Shown here: positions 24,187-32,129 of the stretch, piece by piece
Layout of the letters: every line of letters begins with the position of its first letter
Position numbering within the stretch: position 1 is the stretch's first letter
From: Treponema sp.
Lineage (GTDB): Bacteria; Spirochaetota; Spirochaetia; Treponematales; Breznakiellaceae
DNA length: 32,252 nucleotides
Assembly: GCA_031266255.1 (NCBI GenBank)
Contig: JAISBK010000115.1
Coordinates: forward strand, 1 to 32,252
Reading direction: 5' to 3'
Translations under genes and position numbers: made by a program
The notes under the pieces: model-generated
Database searches by the model: none
Seen by the model: only the letters and a program-made list of their open reading frames with translations
Told to the model about the DNA's origin: nothing

Positions 24187-24975
24187 ATGGGGAATGTCCC
24201 CCTGGAACAGAGAAAAGAAAATGAACTTTGGGTGGAATACCGCCGAGATCGGGATTCAAAGATTCGGGAACATTTTATTAAACAATACGCCCCTTTGGTG
24301 AAGTATGTAGCTGGTAAAGTCGCGATTGGTATGCCGCATAATGTGGAGTTTGATGACCTGGTAGGTTATGGAACATTTGGACTTTTGGATGCTATTGATA
24401 AATTTGATCCTGATAAGGGGGTTAAATTTAAAACCTATGCGGTAACCCGCATTCGAGGAGCCATCTTTGATGAACTCCGTTCCATTGATTGGGTTCCCCG
24501 GTCGGTACGGCAGAAGACCCGGGAAGTTGAGGAAGCCATAGGATCCCTTGAAGCCCAGCTTGGCAGAACCGCCACTGATCATGAGATTGCCGGCTCCTTG
24601 GGGATGGACGAAGGTGAATATCTTAAAACCATGATGAAGATATCCGGTACTTCGGTTCTTTCCCTTAATGATGTGTGGTTTTCAGGGGATGAAAACGATA
24701 AAGTTTCTATTGGGGATAGTATTGAGGCTCCGGTCAGTCTCAATCCTGATGTGATTGTAGAGAAAGATGAGATCCGCCGGGTCATTGTAGAGCATATCAA
24801 TGAATTGCCGGATAAAGAAAAGAAAATTTTAGTTTTGTATTACTATGAGGATCTGACCCTCAAAGAGATAGGTCAGGTACTGGAAGTAACCGAATCCCGG
24901 GTATCTCAATTGCATACCAAGGCAATACTCAGGCTTCGGTCAAAATTAACGAATATTCGTAAGGGGATTGTATAA
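24187..24975 (+). CDS. fliA: Flagellar sigma factor sigma28 (FliA/WhiG)
   Basis: The 262-residue product is a group 3 sigma factor. Region 2 is seen in YAPLVKYVAGKVAIGMP, FDDLVGYGTFGLLDAIDKFDP and VKFKTYAVTRIRGAIFDELR, the last with the FliA-type IRGAIFDELRSIDWVPR. Region 3 follows (about 100-150), and region 4 has the helix-turn-helix EDLTLKEIGQVLEVTESRVSQ. It directs RNA polymerase to TAAA-N15-GCCGATAA promoters such as the one proposed at 6393-6419, so it may drive its own operon. The start follows the previous stop after 11 bases, with AAGGGG upstream. Confidence 0.95.
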   Translation: MGNVPLEQRKENELWVEYRRDRDSKIREHFIKQYAPLVKYVAGKVAIGMPHNVEFDDLVGYGTFGLLDAIDKFDPDKGVKFKTYAVTRIRGAIFDELRSIDWVPRSVRQKTREVEEAIGSLEAQLGRTATDHEIAGSLGMDEGEYLKTMMKISGTSVLSLNDVWFSGDENDKVSIGDSIEAPVSLNPDVIVEKDEIRRVIVEHINELPDKEKKILVLYYYEDLTLKEIGQVLEVTESRVSQLHTKAILRLRSKLTNIRKGIV

Positions 24976-24996
24976 CCGGGAGGGAAAGGAGAAAAT

Positions 24997-26961
24997 ATGG
25001 TTGATTTTGTCCAGCTTCAAGCGTTTATGAAACGTCGTTTGGATCAGGATAGGGCCATACGTACGGTTGATACCGAAGGGTCTACCCTAGAAGTAGCGCT
25101 TACCGAAGCAGCTACTTTACTTAATCTTCCGATTAAACGGATTGAATATGAAATTACCGAAAAAGGGGGTTCTGGTTTTTTAGGGGTTGGAAAAAAAGAT
25201 TGGAAAATTCGAGCCTACCAACGGTCGCTTACAGAACAACAGGTGACGGTGACCTCAGTTTTAGCAAACACCGATACAGAGACTGCCACTCCAGTGATTG
25301 TGGATAAAAATGGAGATGTTTTTGTGCACCTGGACGACGATGGGGCCAATCTCAAGGTGGTAGCTCCGGTGATGAAGGGGAAACGGGTAACTAAAGGAGA
25401 GGCTATGAGGGCGCTCACTGCCAAGGGAGTCATAGAAATTGATGAGAACTTGGTTGGTACCGTGGTCAATGAGGCAAAGGGAGTATATGTACGGGTCGGT
25501 AGTTTCGTTCGTAAATACACCAACGATAGTATGGTTTCGGTCAGCGTTACCGATCAAGACATGAAGGCATTGATTACCCTGATGCCCCCTGGACCGGGAG
25601 GAATTGATCTTGCTTTTGAGACGATCCTCAATGTTTTGAAGGATAACCGGGTGGTATACGGCATCAAGGAAGATTTCTTGCAGAATTTCCTGGACCGTCC
25701 GAGCTATCGAGTGCCTGTGGTAGCGGCTGAGGGTATTCCTGCAGTAAACGGCCGGGACGCATACATAGAATACCTTTTTAAGACTACCCAGAAGCGTGCA
25801 CCGGTCCATGAAGGAGCTGATGGAAGGGTTGATTTCAGGGAAATTAACTCGATTCAGAATGTGGTTAAGGACCAGCCCTTAGCAAAAAAAATCCCCCCTG
25901 AAGAAGGGACCGTGGGCAGGACCGTGATAGGAGGGTACCTTCCCGCTAAACCGGGCAATGATATTGAGATTCCTCTGGGGATCAATGTCCATCTCGGTGA
26001 AGATAGGTCCACCGTTATTTCAGATATCAATGGTCAAGTTATACTGGCATCAGGGCTTATCAGTGTGGAACCGGTATACACGGTTCAGGGTAATGTGAAT
26101 CTTAAAACGGGGAATATTATTTTCCTGGGTACGGTGATTATAACCGGTAATGTCGAAGATGGCTTTTCAGTCAAAGCCCAGGGAAATATCGAAGTTAAAG
26201 GGTCCGTTGAAATGGCGGATCTGGAAGCGGAAGGGGATATTATCGTCCAAAAGGGTATTACCAGTCGAAATACCGGTACCGTGAAGGCCGGGAAGTCTGT
26301 CTATGCACGGTTTATTGAGAATGCGGCGATTGAGGCAGGGAATATGGTGATTGTGTCTGATGGTATTATCAATTCCCGGGTGGATGCGTTTAAACGGATA
26401 GTCTGTAAAGGTAAACGGGCCACCATCGTCGGAGGACACCTGCGGGCTGCAGAGGAGATTAATGCCAAAGTTATTGGCAGCGCGGTTAGTGGTACAGAAA
26501 CCATCTGTGAAGTTGGTGTTGATCCCAAGAGTAAAAAAGAACTCGATACCCTTATTGCGCATAAAGGAACCATAGAAAAAGAAATTGATGCAATTAAACT
26601 TGATTTTCAAACCTTGAACAATATTTTACAACAACGTAAATCCCTTCCTGAGGACAAAGAGATTCAGATGCAGGAACTTATGGAACGGCATAGGGCCTTG
26701 TTGGCTGAAATGAAGGAAATAGACGAAAAGATCGGTACGATACAAGAACTGATTAATGGGGTCAAGATCCGGGGACGGGTCTCTGCATCGGATAAGATCC
26801 TTCCGGGGGTTAAAGTCATCATCCGGGATGTGGTTGAAAATGTAAAAAATGAATATAGGGCTACTACGTTTATTCTTGAAAATGATCTCATACGGGTGAC
26901 TAAATATGAAGAACCCGACGAAGAGGCAAAGCGAGGTCCTGATGGCTATACAACCAATTGA
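24997..26961 (+). CDS. fapA: FapA-family flagellar assembly protein (DUF342) with N-terminal Jag_N domain
   Basis: The 654-residue product begins with a Jag_N-type domain (about 20-72: TLEVALTEAATLLNLPIKRIEYEI, then GGSGFLGVGKKDWKI), as seen in the RNA-binding KhpB/Jag proteins. A long FapA/DUF342 beta-helix follows (about 130-500) with repeated G-x-V-x2-G strands such as QGNVNLKTGNIIFLGTV and ITGNVEDGFSVKAQGNIEV, then a coiled coil (about 510-590) and a short beta end. FapA proteins are often linked to flagellar clusters, but their function is poorly known. It lies directly after fliA and overlaps the next gene by 20 bases. Confidence 0.88.
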   Translation: MVDFVQLQAFMKRRLDQDRAIRTVDTEGSTLEVALTEAATLLNLPIKRIEYEITEKGGSGFLGVGKKDWKIRAYQRSLTEQQVTVTSVLANTDTETATPVIVDKNGDVFVHLDDDGANLKVVAPVMKGKRVTKGEAMRALTAKGVIEIDENLVGTVVNEAKGVYVRVGSFVRKYTNDSMVSVSVTDQDMKALITLMPPGPGGIDLAFETILNVLKDNRVVYGIKEDFLQNFLDRPSYRVPVVAAEGIPAVNGRDAYIEYLFKTTQKRAPVHEGADGRVDFREINSIQNVVKDQPLAKKIPPEEGTVGRTVIGGYLPAKPGNDIEIPLGINVHLGEDRSTVISDINGQVILASGLISVEPVYTVQGNVNLKTGNIIFLGTVIITGNVEDGFSVKAQGNIEVKGSVEMADLEAEGDIIVQKGITSRNTGTVKAGKSVYARFIENAAIEAGNMVIVSDGIINSRVDAFKRIVCKGKRATIVGGHLRAAEEINAKVIGSAVSGTETICEVGVDPKSKKELDTLIAHKGTIEKEIDAIKLDFQTLNNILQQRKSLPEDKEIQMQELMERHRALLAEMKEIDEKIGTIQELINGVKIRGRVSASDKILPGVKVIIRDVVENVKNEYRATTFILENDLIRVTKYEEPDEEAKRGPDGYTTN

Positions 26962-27277
26962 TCTTCAGACTATGTTCAGTCAACTTGATAAAGTTGGTAA
27001 AATTCAGGCATCACAACGAGAAGGTTTCGCTATCCAACAAGCTTTGCAGGGTGTTCAAATCCAAAAAAAAGTGGAAGCACAAATCCAATCGGTAAATGAA
27101 ACCCAGAATACGGGAGAAGGTACTGCAGGGGTGCAAGATCGTAATGCCCGTAACCAATCCGAAGAAGATGGGGCCCGTAAGGAGGAAGCCGGAGAAAATA
27201 CAGAGAATGCGGTAGACACCGTTGTTTCCATCATACGCGATCCGGCTTTAGGAAAAAACATCGATATAAATGGGTAG
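26942..27277 (+). CDS. Small hydrophilic protein of unknown function
   Basis: The 111-residue product begins MAIQPIDLQTMFSQLDKVGK, has a helical Gln-rich first half (about 1-55), an Asn/Glu/Gly-rich middle that is probably disordered, and ends in VVSIIRDPALGKNIDING. I do not recognise the family. ATG 26942 has GAGG five bases upstream, inside the end of fapA; an alternative ATG at 26906 would only add residues in the overlap. Its place in the motility operon between fapA and the SwrB-like gene is the only functional hint. Confidence 0.75.
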   Translation: MAIQPIDLQTMFSQLDKVGKIQASQREGFAIQQALQGVQIQKKVEAQIQSVNETQNTGEGTAGVQDRNARNQSEEDGARKEEAGENTENAVDTVVSIIRDPALGKNIDING

Positions 27278-27310
27278 GCTCCTTCTTGTGGTGAGGGCCA
27301 AGGTGGTTGT

Positions 27311-27982
27311 ATGAATGTGTCCATTATGTTTTCCGCAGCGAGTTTTATAGCCTGCGTTTTCTTTTTTGTATATTGTAGGGCCTATCTGAAGCGTCGAACA
27401 GGACCGGAGCGAATTTTGGCTGAATTCCGGGAAGAGGTGTATAAACTGATTGCTGAAATTGACGCAGCCACTGATAAGGACGCGCTTTTGGTGGAAGAGC
27501 GGATAAAAACCCTTCGTGCCCTTTTAGAAGATGTGGATAAGCGTATTAGTGTCCACATCAGGGAAGTGGACCGGCGGCAATTCCAAGAAGAAGTCTATGC
27601 TGAATTAGGGAGAAAGCGCGGCATCACCAACCCTTTTTCTGCAGTTATTCAGCCTTTTCCCAAGGCCTATGATCTTTTTTCCGGTACGCCCAAGACCGGC
27701 GCAGAAGCAGATTCTCCAAAACATGAGGCTTTAGAAAAGGAAATCCCTGCTGTGGTGGGCTTCACCACTCCCGTGGATAGTACGCCTATCCCCCTTAAAC
27801 GGGACCCTACAGGGCCCCGTATCGTGCGGGCTCCACGGGAAATAGCGCCAAAGCCCCTTCCCTTTGCGGAGCAGGTGGCGGAATTATCCAAGGCCGGTCT
27901 TTCCTCCAGTTTGATTGCCGCCCGGCTTGGAGTCAGCATATCCGAAGTAGAGCTGGCCATCGCGATTACCGAACGATCATAG
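27311..27982 (+). CDS. Membrane-anchored protein with C-terminal helix-turn-helix-like segment, SwrB/YlxL-like
   Basis: The 223-residue product has an N-terminal membrane helix (about 4-22), a charged helical region likely to be a coiled coil (about 35-100), a Pro-rich linker, and a C-terminal segment (about 178-220: FAEQVAELSKAGLSSSLIAAR, then LGVSISEVELAIAI) that looks like a helix-turn-helix of the DUF6115 type. Bacillus SwrB (YlxL), encoded just after the flagellar sigma factor, has the same plan: N-terminal membrane anchor and C-terminal HTH-like end. It helps activate the export apparatus. A similar role is inferred here from architecture and position only. It is the last gene of the operon and overlaps pyrH tail-to-tail. 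Confidence 0.75.
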   Translation: MNVSIMFSAASFIACVFFFVYCRAYLKRRTGPERILAEFREEVYKLIAEIDAATDKDALLVEERIKTLRALLEDVDKRISVHIREVDRRQFQEEVYAELGRKRGITNPFSAVIQPFPKAYDLFSGTPKTGAEADSPKHEALEKEIPAVVGFTTPVDSTPIPLKRDPTGPRIVRAPREIAPKPLPFAEQVAELSKAGLSSSLIAARLGVSISEVELAIAITERS

Positions 27983-28666
27983 GGGGCCTATGGTGGTACC
28001 GATAAAGGGTTCCCCTTGCAGGATCTTTTGTAAATTTTCCAGGTTACGCCCTGAGGCGCAAAGCACTGCAAGGCCGATTTGGGCTGCATGTCGACTTGCA
28101 ATAGGGTCAAAGGGAACATGCTTTCCCGGTACCCATTCATCCCCCACCAGAGCGCAAAATTCCGCCCAGCTTATGGTGTTTATTGGTTTTGCGCCGGTAT
28201 TGGTACGAGGATCATCGGTATAGACCTGTTCAATATTGGATAAATTGATCACCCTATCGGCCTTAAACCGCTCTGCCAAGAGTACTGCATCATAATCAGA
28301 AGAAAATCCTGGTTTCCATCCTGCGGCTACCAGTACCCGTCCCTCAAATACCCCTTGCGTTGGATCCGTGACCACTGCTTGGGTACACAAGGCCCCCAGG
28401 ATCCCCCGGATAAGTTCCGCATTGAGCCGGGTCGCCATGATGCCTATCCAATCTGCCTGCTCAGGGGAAACGGCGGTTCCTGCTATGTTCTGGTAGGCCT
28501 GCTGCCATATCCGGGCAGGTCCACCACCGCCGACTACCAAAATAAAGCGGCGCTGGGGATCCGCTTCTAAAAGGGTGCTGATGAGGGAGACCAGGTCCTT
28601 TAAAAAGGGTTCATCCACCTTATCAGGGGCTACAATAGAACCACCCAAAGAAATAACCGTAATCAT
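27977..28666 (-). CDS. pyrH: UMP kinase, archaeal-type (amino-acid kinase family)
   Basis: The 229-residue product has MITVISLGGSIV, VVGGGGPAR, the helix GIMATRLNAELIRG and NLSNIEQVYTDDPR, then an ending like that of archaeal UMP kinases. It phosphorylates UMP to UDP in pyrimidine synthesis. It lacks the GDQ-type start and spacing of the common bacterial hexameric enzyme; spirochetes are among the bacteria reported to have this form. AAGGAG lies six bases before the start. It is the last gene of the minus-strand sigma-factor operon, 40 bases after the lipoprotein gene, and its stop codon overlaps that of the motility operon (TCATAG). Confidence 0.88.
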   Translation of the reverse strand: MITVISLGGSIVAPDKVDEPFLKDLVSLISTLLEADPQRRFILVVGGGGPARIWQQAYQNIAGTAVSPEQADWIGIMATRLNAELIRGILGALCTQAVVTDPTQGVFEGRVLVAAGWKPGFSSDYDAVLLAERFKADRVINLSNIEQVYTDDPRTNTGAKPINTISWAEFCALVGDEWVPGKHVPFDPIASRHAAQIGLAVLCASGRNLENLQKILQGEPFIGTTIGPL

Positions 28667-28706
28667 AATACGCTCCTTTTACTTGAACACTCGACAATAT
28701 GCTTTC

Positions 28707-30362
28707 TTATTGTACGTACATACCCGTGATGGTAATGTCGCTCCATAGAGAAGAATAAGACTCAATGCCTCCAATTGCTTCTTCCCAGAGGTTTTGCATG
28801 GCATAATCCCGATTACGCACCGTGATCCTGCCCCGGGGATCCATTTGAGAAAGGTCCCCCTGCCCCCGGGAGAAGGTGATCCGTTGATTATCCAGATTGC
28901 CGAAATAATAACCCTCCGGATCGTGACGGAGATTGAAGTCCGCCGGAACAGCCCCTGCCCCAAGGCAGGGATCCACAGATATCCAGCCGAATCCTTCAAT
29001 CCAGAATTCCGCCCAGTAATGACGGCTAGACAGCCGAGCACGATTTATAAGGACCCCTGAAACGGGAATCGCCGGTATAGCCACTGCTCTGGCCAGGGCG
29101 CAGAACAGGAGTGCCCCAGAATAAGCATCGGCCTGTTTCTGTGCGAGAGCTTCCAGAGCGCTGTTACGCAGTGGTGTCCACTGAATACCTCCTTCATGTA
29201 TAAGCCATTCGTATAGTTTCCGGGCTTTTTCGTATGGATTCCGTTCTCGTCCAATGATGCCATTCGCTGCCGCGGCCAAGTCAGGGTTATCCGAAGGTAT
29301 GAGCGCGGAAGGTAAGGTATATACCGCAGGAATCGGAGAATCTCCGGTTTGCCGAATAGCTTGACTCCGTAGGGTAGTTTCCAGGGTATACACATCAACC
29401 AGGTATGACAGACTCATCCGAGTGCTGGTATGAGCAGGGAGATCGGTTAATTGAAAAAGGGTAGTTCCCTGGTAATGTTCCGCAAAGGGTTCTTTGTTAC
29501 GGGACAACAGGGTAACATTCCGCTGGGAAGCAGAACTAACCGGGTGGGGAATCCAGAGGTACAGGGTATTTGGATCCTTTGCCTCTTGTACCTGGATATC
29601 TACGGTATAGGCAATGGTATAGCTTCGTTTTTCTTTGAAGGTCTTAGTTCCCGGATTGCCGGTAATTGTAAAGAGAACCGGCTTTGAACTACCGCTAGGG
29701 GTACGCACCAGGATATTCCCGCTTACCGCTCCATCAGGAATCCGCAGGCGGATTTCCCGTTCACTCCAAAGCTCATAGCCAAATTCTATTTCAAAGACCT
29801 CTACCCTTTCCGGCTCTTGAGTCAGCTCAGGTGCAGCAGGGGATGGTTCCGCGTTCCAAGCGAAAAACACCCCGCTTCTTTCCCGAGAAGCACCGAAACC
29901 GCTTCCTTGGATGCTTATGAGAGCACCAATGGCGCCTGATTCAGGTTTTATCGAGCTGATTTGGGGAGCCAGGCCGAAATTCCTGTTCTGTACCAGCTCA
30001 GGCATGGCTACCCGGTTTGAAAAGAGTAGAGGATTACTTTTTTTGCCATCCTTATGCACATACACCAGGCCGGATTCTCCCAATGCGGGTATTCTCAACG
30101 TAATACGGTCATCCTGCCATGAAAGGTATGAGGACCCGGTAGGGGATATGCCCGCAATGGTGATGTAGGATTCAAGCTGTTCAGCCCCAAATCTGCTCCC
30201 TTCAATGGTAAGGATATCCCCGCTCATACCGATCCGGGGATACATCGAAACAACAAGGGGAACCTCTTCTTTACAGGCATATAAACACCCGCAGAGGCAG
30301 GGAAAAAAAAGCACATACCAGGTCCGCTTCAAAGCAAAGGATCCTCCCTCCGGGCGTTTCAT
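28707..30362 (-). CDS. TIG-domain lipoprotein with transglutaminase fold lacking the catalytic Cys
   Basis: The 551-residue product has a lipoprotein-like signal peptide (hydrophobic WYVLFFPCLCG, then LYAC). Two IPT/TIG Ig-like domains follow (about 35-115 and 130-230: ISSIKPESGAIGALISIQGSGFG), then a beta domain and a transglutaminase-like core. The core has ALEALAQKQADAYSGALLF, where the expected nucleophilic Cys is Ala413, and keeps His448 in RHYWAEFW and Asp464 in GWISVDP. It is thus probably inactive as a Cys enzyme, or uses different chemistry. The ATG start overlaps the previous stop (ATGA), but a TTG at 30330-30332 nine bases after GGAGGGAGGA gives a neater lipoprotein signal and is a real alternative. 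It is likely an envelope protein under the ECF sigma factor. Confidence 0.8.
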   Translation of the reverse strand: MKRPEGGSFALKRTWYVLFFPCLCGCLYACKEEVPLVVSMYPRIGMSGDILTIEGSRFGAEQLESYITIAGISPTGSSYLSWQDDRITLRIPALGESGLVYVHKDGKKSNPLLFSNRVAMPELVQNRNFGLAPQISSIKPESGAIGALISIQGSGFGASRERSGVFFAWNAEPSPAAPELTQEPERVEVFEIEFGYELWSEREIRLRIPDGAVSGNILVRTPSGSSKPVLFTITGNPGTKTFKEKRSYTIAYTVDIQVQEAKDPNTLYLWIPHPVSSASQRNVTLLSRNKEPFAEHYQGTTLFQLTDLPAHTSTRMSLSYLVDVYTLETTLRSQAIRQTGDSPIPAVYTLPSALIPSDNPDLAAAANGIIGRERNPYEKARKLYEWLIHEGGIQWTPLRNSALEALAQKQADAYSGALLFCALARAVAIPAIPVSGVLINRARLSSRHYWAEFWIEGFGWISVDPCLGAGAVPADFNLRHDPEGYYFGNLDNQRITFSRGQGDLSQMDPRGRITVRNRDYAMQNLWEEAIGGIESYSSLWSDITITGMYVQ

Positions 30363-30958
30363 GGGCTTATTGCAGGGCTTACCGGTTTTACCGGAACCGC
30401 CGTCCCCTCAGGGGAAGAAGCCGTATCCCCCTCCTGGGATAGCGGAACTTCCTGAACATCAAGAGGATCTTTAGGCTCTGTGTGATAAGGGTGTAATTCT
30501 AATTGTATTTCTATATGGGCCGTATCTTGGGAATCAACCGAACCAAGGGGGAAAAAATAGATCTGTTCCCCAAATTCCAGAGGAATAGTCTGTATGGTGG
30601 TCTGATACCGGATGCCTTGATTGGGGATATCTACCCATATTTGCCCCTGGGCTACTAAGAAATTGTTACCATTGTCCCGGAGATAGGGGGTAAATTGCAC
30701 GACTACGAGAATATTAGTCCCCACAAGCTTCAAGCTCACCGGCTTTCCAGGAATCGTAACTTTTGACTTAGAGGAATTCCAGACCTCCTGCTGATTTTTC
30801 TCTACTATTCGGGCAATAATATCAAAAACTACTGCCCGTTCTTTGAGACCAGGCAGTAGTTCTTCCAGAGAAGGTTCCTGGGCTGCCCCCCCCCCGGTAA
30901 CAAGAAACAACAGACTTCCAAAGAGCGTTATCCGCCGTAAAAGCGCCTGTGCTTTCAT
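30359..30958 (-). CDS. Exported protein of unknown function
   Basis: The 199-residue product has a clear signal peptide (LLRRITLFGSLLFLVTGGGAAQ, cleavage after about residue 26), then a beta-rich domain (about 40-160, with VTIPGKPVSLKLVGTNILVVV and QGQIWVDIPNQGIRY) and a Pro/Glu/Ser-rich tail. I do not recognise the family. Its stop overlaps the lipoprotein start and its start overlaps the anti-sigma stop (both ATGA), so it is tightly coupled to the sigma/anti-sigma pair. It may be the periplasmic partner or target of that pair. Confidence 0.8.
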   Translation of the reverse strand: MKAQALLRRITLFGSLLFLVTGGGAAQEPSLEELLPGLKERAVVFDIIARIVEKNQQEVWNSSKSKVTIPGKPVSLKLVGTNILVVVQFTPYLRDNGNNFLVAQGQIWVDIPNQGIRYQTTIQTIPLEFGEQIYFFPLGSVDSQDTAHIEIQLELHPYHTEPKDPLDVQEVPLSQEGDTASSPEGTAVPVKPVSPAISP

Positions 30959-31554
30959 GGACTTCGGTTACTCCTGGAATAATCCGCAGCCCTCAGTATA
31001 GTGGGTTCCCCGGAGCTGAAGAAGCTGCTGGTTTCAGGAAGCCGTATGATCACCAGATCCGTCATATCCTCATTTCCCAAGTATTGCAGTATACTATTCA
31101 TATCCGATGCGGGTATAATGTCCTGCATATCCACCATCTCACTGGCTGCCATGGTATCCTGAGACGGCGGAATCCTGGTGGGCTGTTGGAACAAAGCCAG
31201 GGCAAAAAACATGATGAGCACGGCTGCAGCCGCGGCTGCCACAGGCAGAGGAATCGAAAGGGTACGGCGCCAGAAATTATGGCCCCTCGATCTCCAGCCC
31301 CAGTTTTCGGTTTCTAGAGACATCATACGCTGCCAAATCCGATCCTTTGCAGCTTCCATGGCTGAAATCTTCGGGGTAAGTCCCTCATCAGGCAACTTCC
31401 CCAGGGCTTCCGAATACCTCCTCATCCGTTCAAGCCGGGCGCTACATACCGGACATGAGCGCAGATGCAACTCCATTTTTTCTTTCCATGGAGAAGGCAG
31501 CTCCTCGTCAAGGTATACAGAAATTATTTGATAATCAGGACACATGTGAACCAT
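30955..31554 (-). CDS. Zinc-type anti-sigma factor, membrane-anchored
   Basis: The 199-residue product has an N-terminal zinc anti-sigma (ZAS) domain: CPDYQIISVYLDEELP, then HLRSCPVC with His30, Cys34 and Cys37 (RsiW-like spacing) and Cys5 as a possible fourth ligand. One membrane helix follows (about 103-122: LPVAAAAAAVLIMFFALALF) and then an exported tail with an acidic Met-rich segment (DTMAASEMVDMQDI). It should hold the ECF sigma factor encoded upstream at the membrane. ATG 31552-31554 and ATG 31543-31545 are both possible starts; either overlaps the sigma gene, so the two are made together. Confidence 0.9.
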   Translation of the reverse strand: MVHMCPDYQIISVYLDEELPSPWKEKMELHLRSCPVCSARLERMRRYSEALGKLPDEGLTPKISAMEAAKDRIWQRMMSLETENWGWRSRGHNFWRRTLSIPLPVAAAAAAVLIMFFALALFQQPTRIPPSQDTMAASEMVDMQDIIPASDMNSILQYLGNEDMTDLVIIRLPETSSFFSSGEPTILRAADYSRSNRSP

Positions 31555-32059
31555 CCTTCGATAAAAACCCGGCCAAACGCTCCCGGGCTCTAAATACCCG
31601 AACTTTTACATTCCCTTCACTGATGCCCAAGGCACGTCCAATTTCTTTATAATTCAGCTCACCGTATTCTTTTAATATCAATACAATACGCAGATTTTCT
31701 GGTAATTTTTCCAGGGCTGCCTGCACCTCTTGCTGCGTTTCTTGGTTAATCAGTACTTGTTCTCCGGTCTTTTCAACCCTGGTGTCCTCGCGGAAGGCCT
31801 TTTGGTATGCCTTTCGTTCCCTATCTTTACGTTTAGCATAATTGAGGGCAGCGTTTTTGACTACCCGGATAAGCCAATATTTAGCTTCTTCTGCATTGGG
31901 AAAAACCATATTTTTTTCATATAATCGGAAAAAAGCCTCCTGGCACAGATCCTCTGCTGCTTCTTCACTATTAGCGATACGATAGGCCACTCGAAACAGT
32001 ATCGGGAATACGGTATCATACAGTCTACGGAATTCCGTCATGGGTACCCTATCGTCCAT
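31535..32059 (-). CDS. ECF RNA polymerase sigma factor (RpoE-like)
   Basis: The 174-residue product has ECF region 2 (FRRLYDTVFPILFRVAYRIA, NSEEAAEDLCQEAFFRLYEK, WLIRVVKNAALNYAKRKDR) and region 4 (LEKLPENLRIVLILKEYGEL, then YKEIGRALGISEGNVKVRVFRARERL), with little between them. The downstream anti-sigma overlaps its 3' end, the normal arrangement. ATG 32059 is taken as start (MDDRVPMTEF); ATG 32041 and an upstream TTG at 32071 are alternatives, and none has a strong SD. The operon it heads contains envelope proteins, so it is probably an envelope or stress sigma factor. Confidence 0.92.
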   Translation of the reverse strand: MDDRVPMTEFRRLYDTVFPILFRVAYRIANSEEAAEDLCQEAFFRLYEKNMVFPNAEEAKYWLIRVVKNAALNYAKRKDRERKAYQKAFREDTRVEKTGEQVLINQETQQEVQAALEKLPENLRIVLILKEYGELNYKEIGRALGISEGNVKVRVFRARERLAGFLSKDGSHVS

Positions 32060-32129
32060 AGGTAAAAACAAGTTTTGTCCTTAATCGTTACACCCATCGG
32101 GGAATCTTCCTGAAAAACCGGGGATGAAC

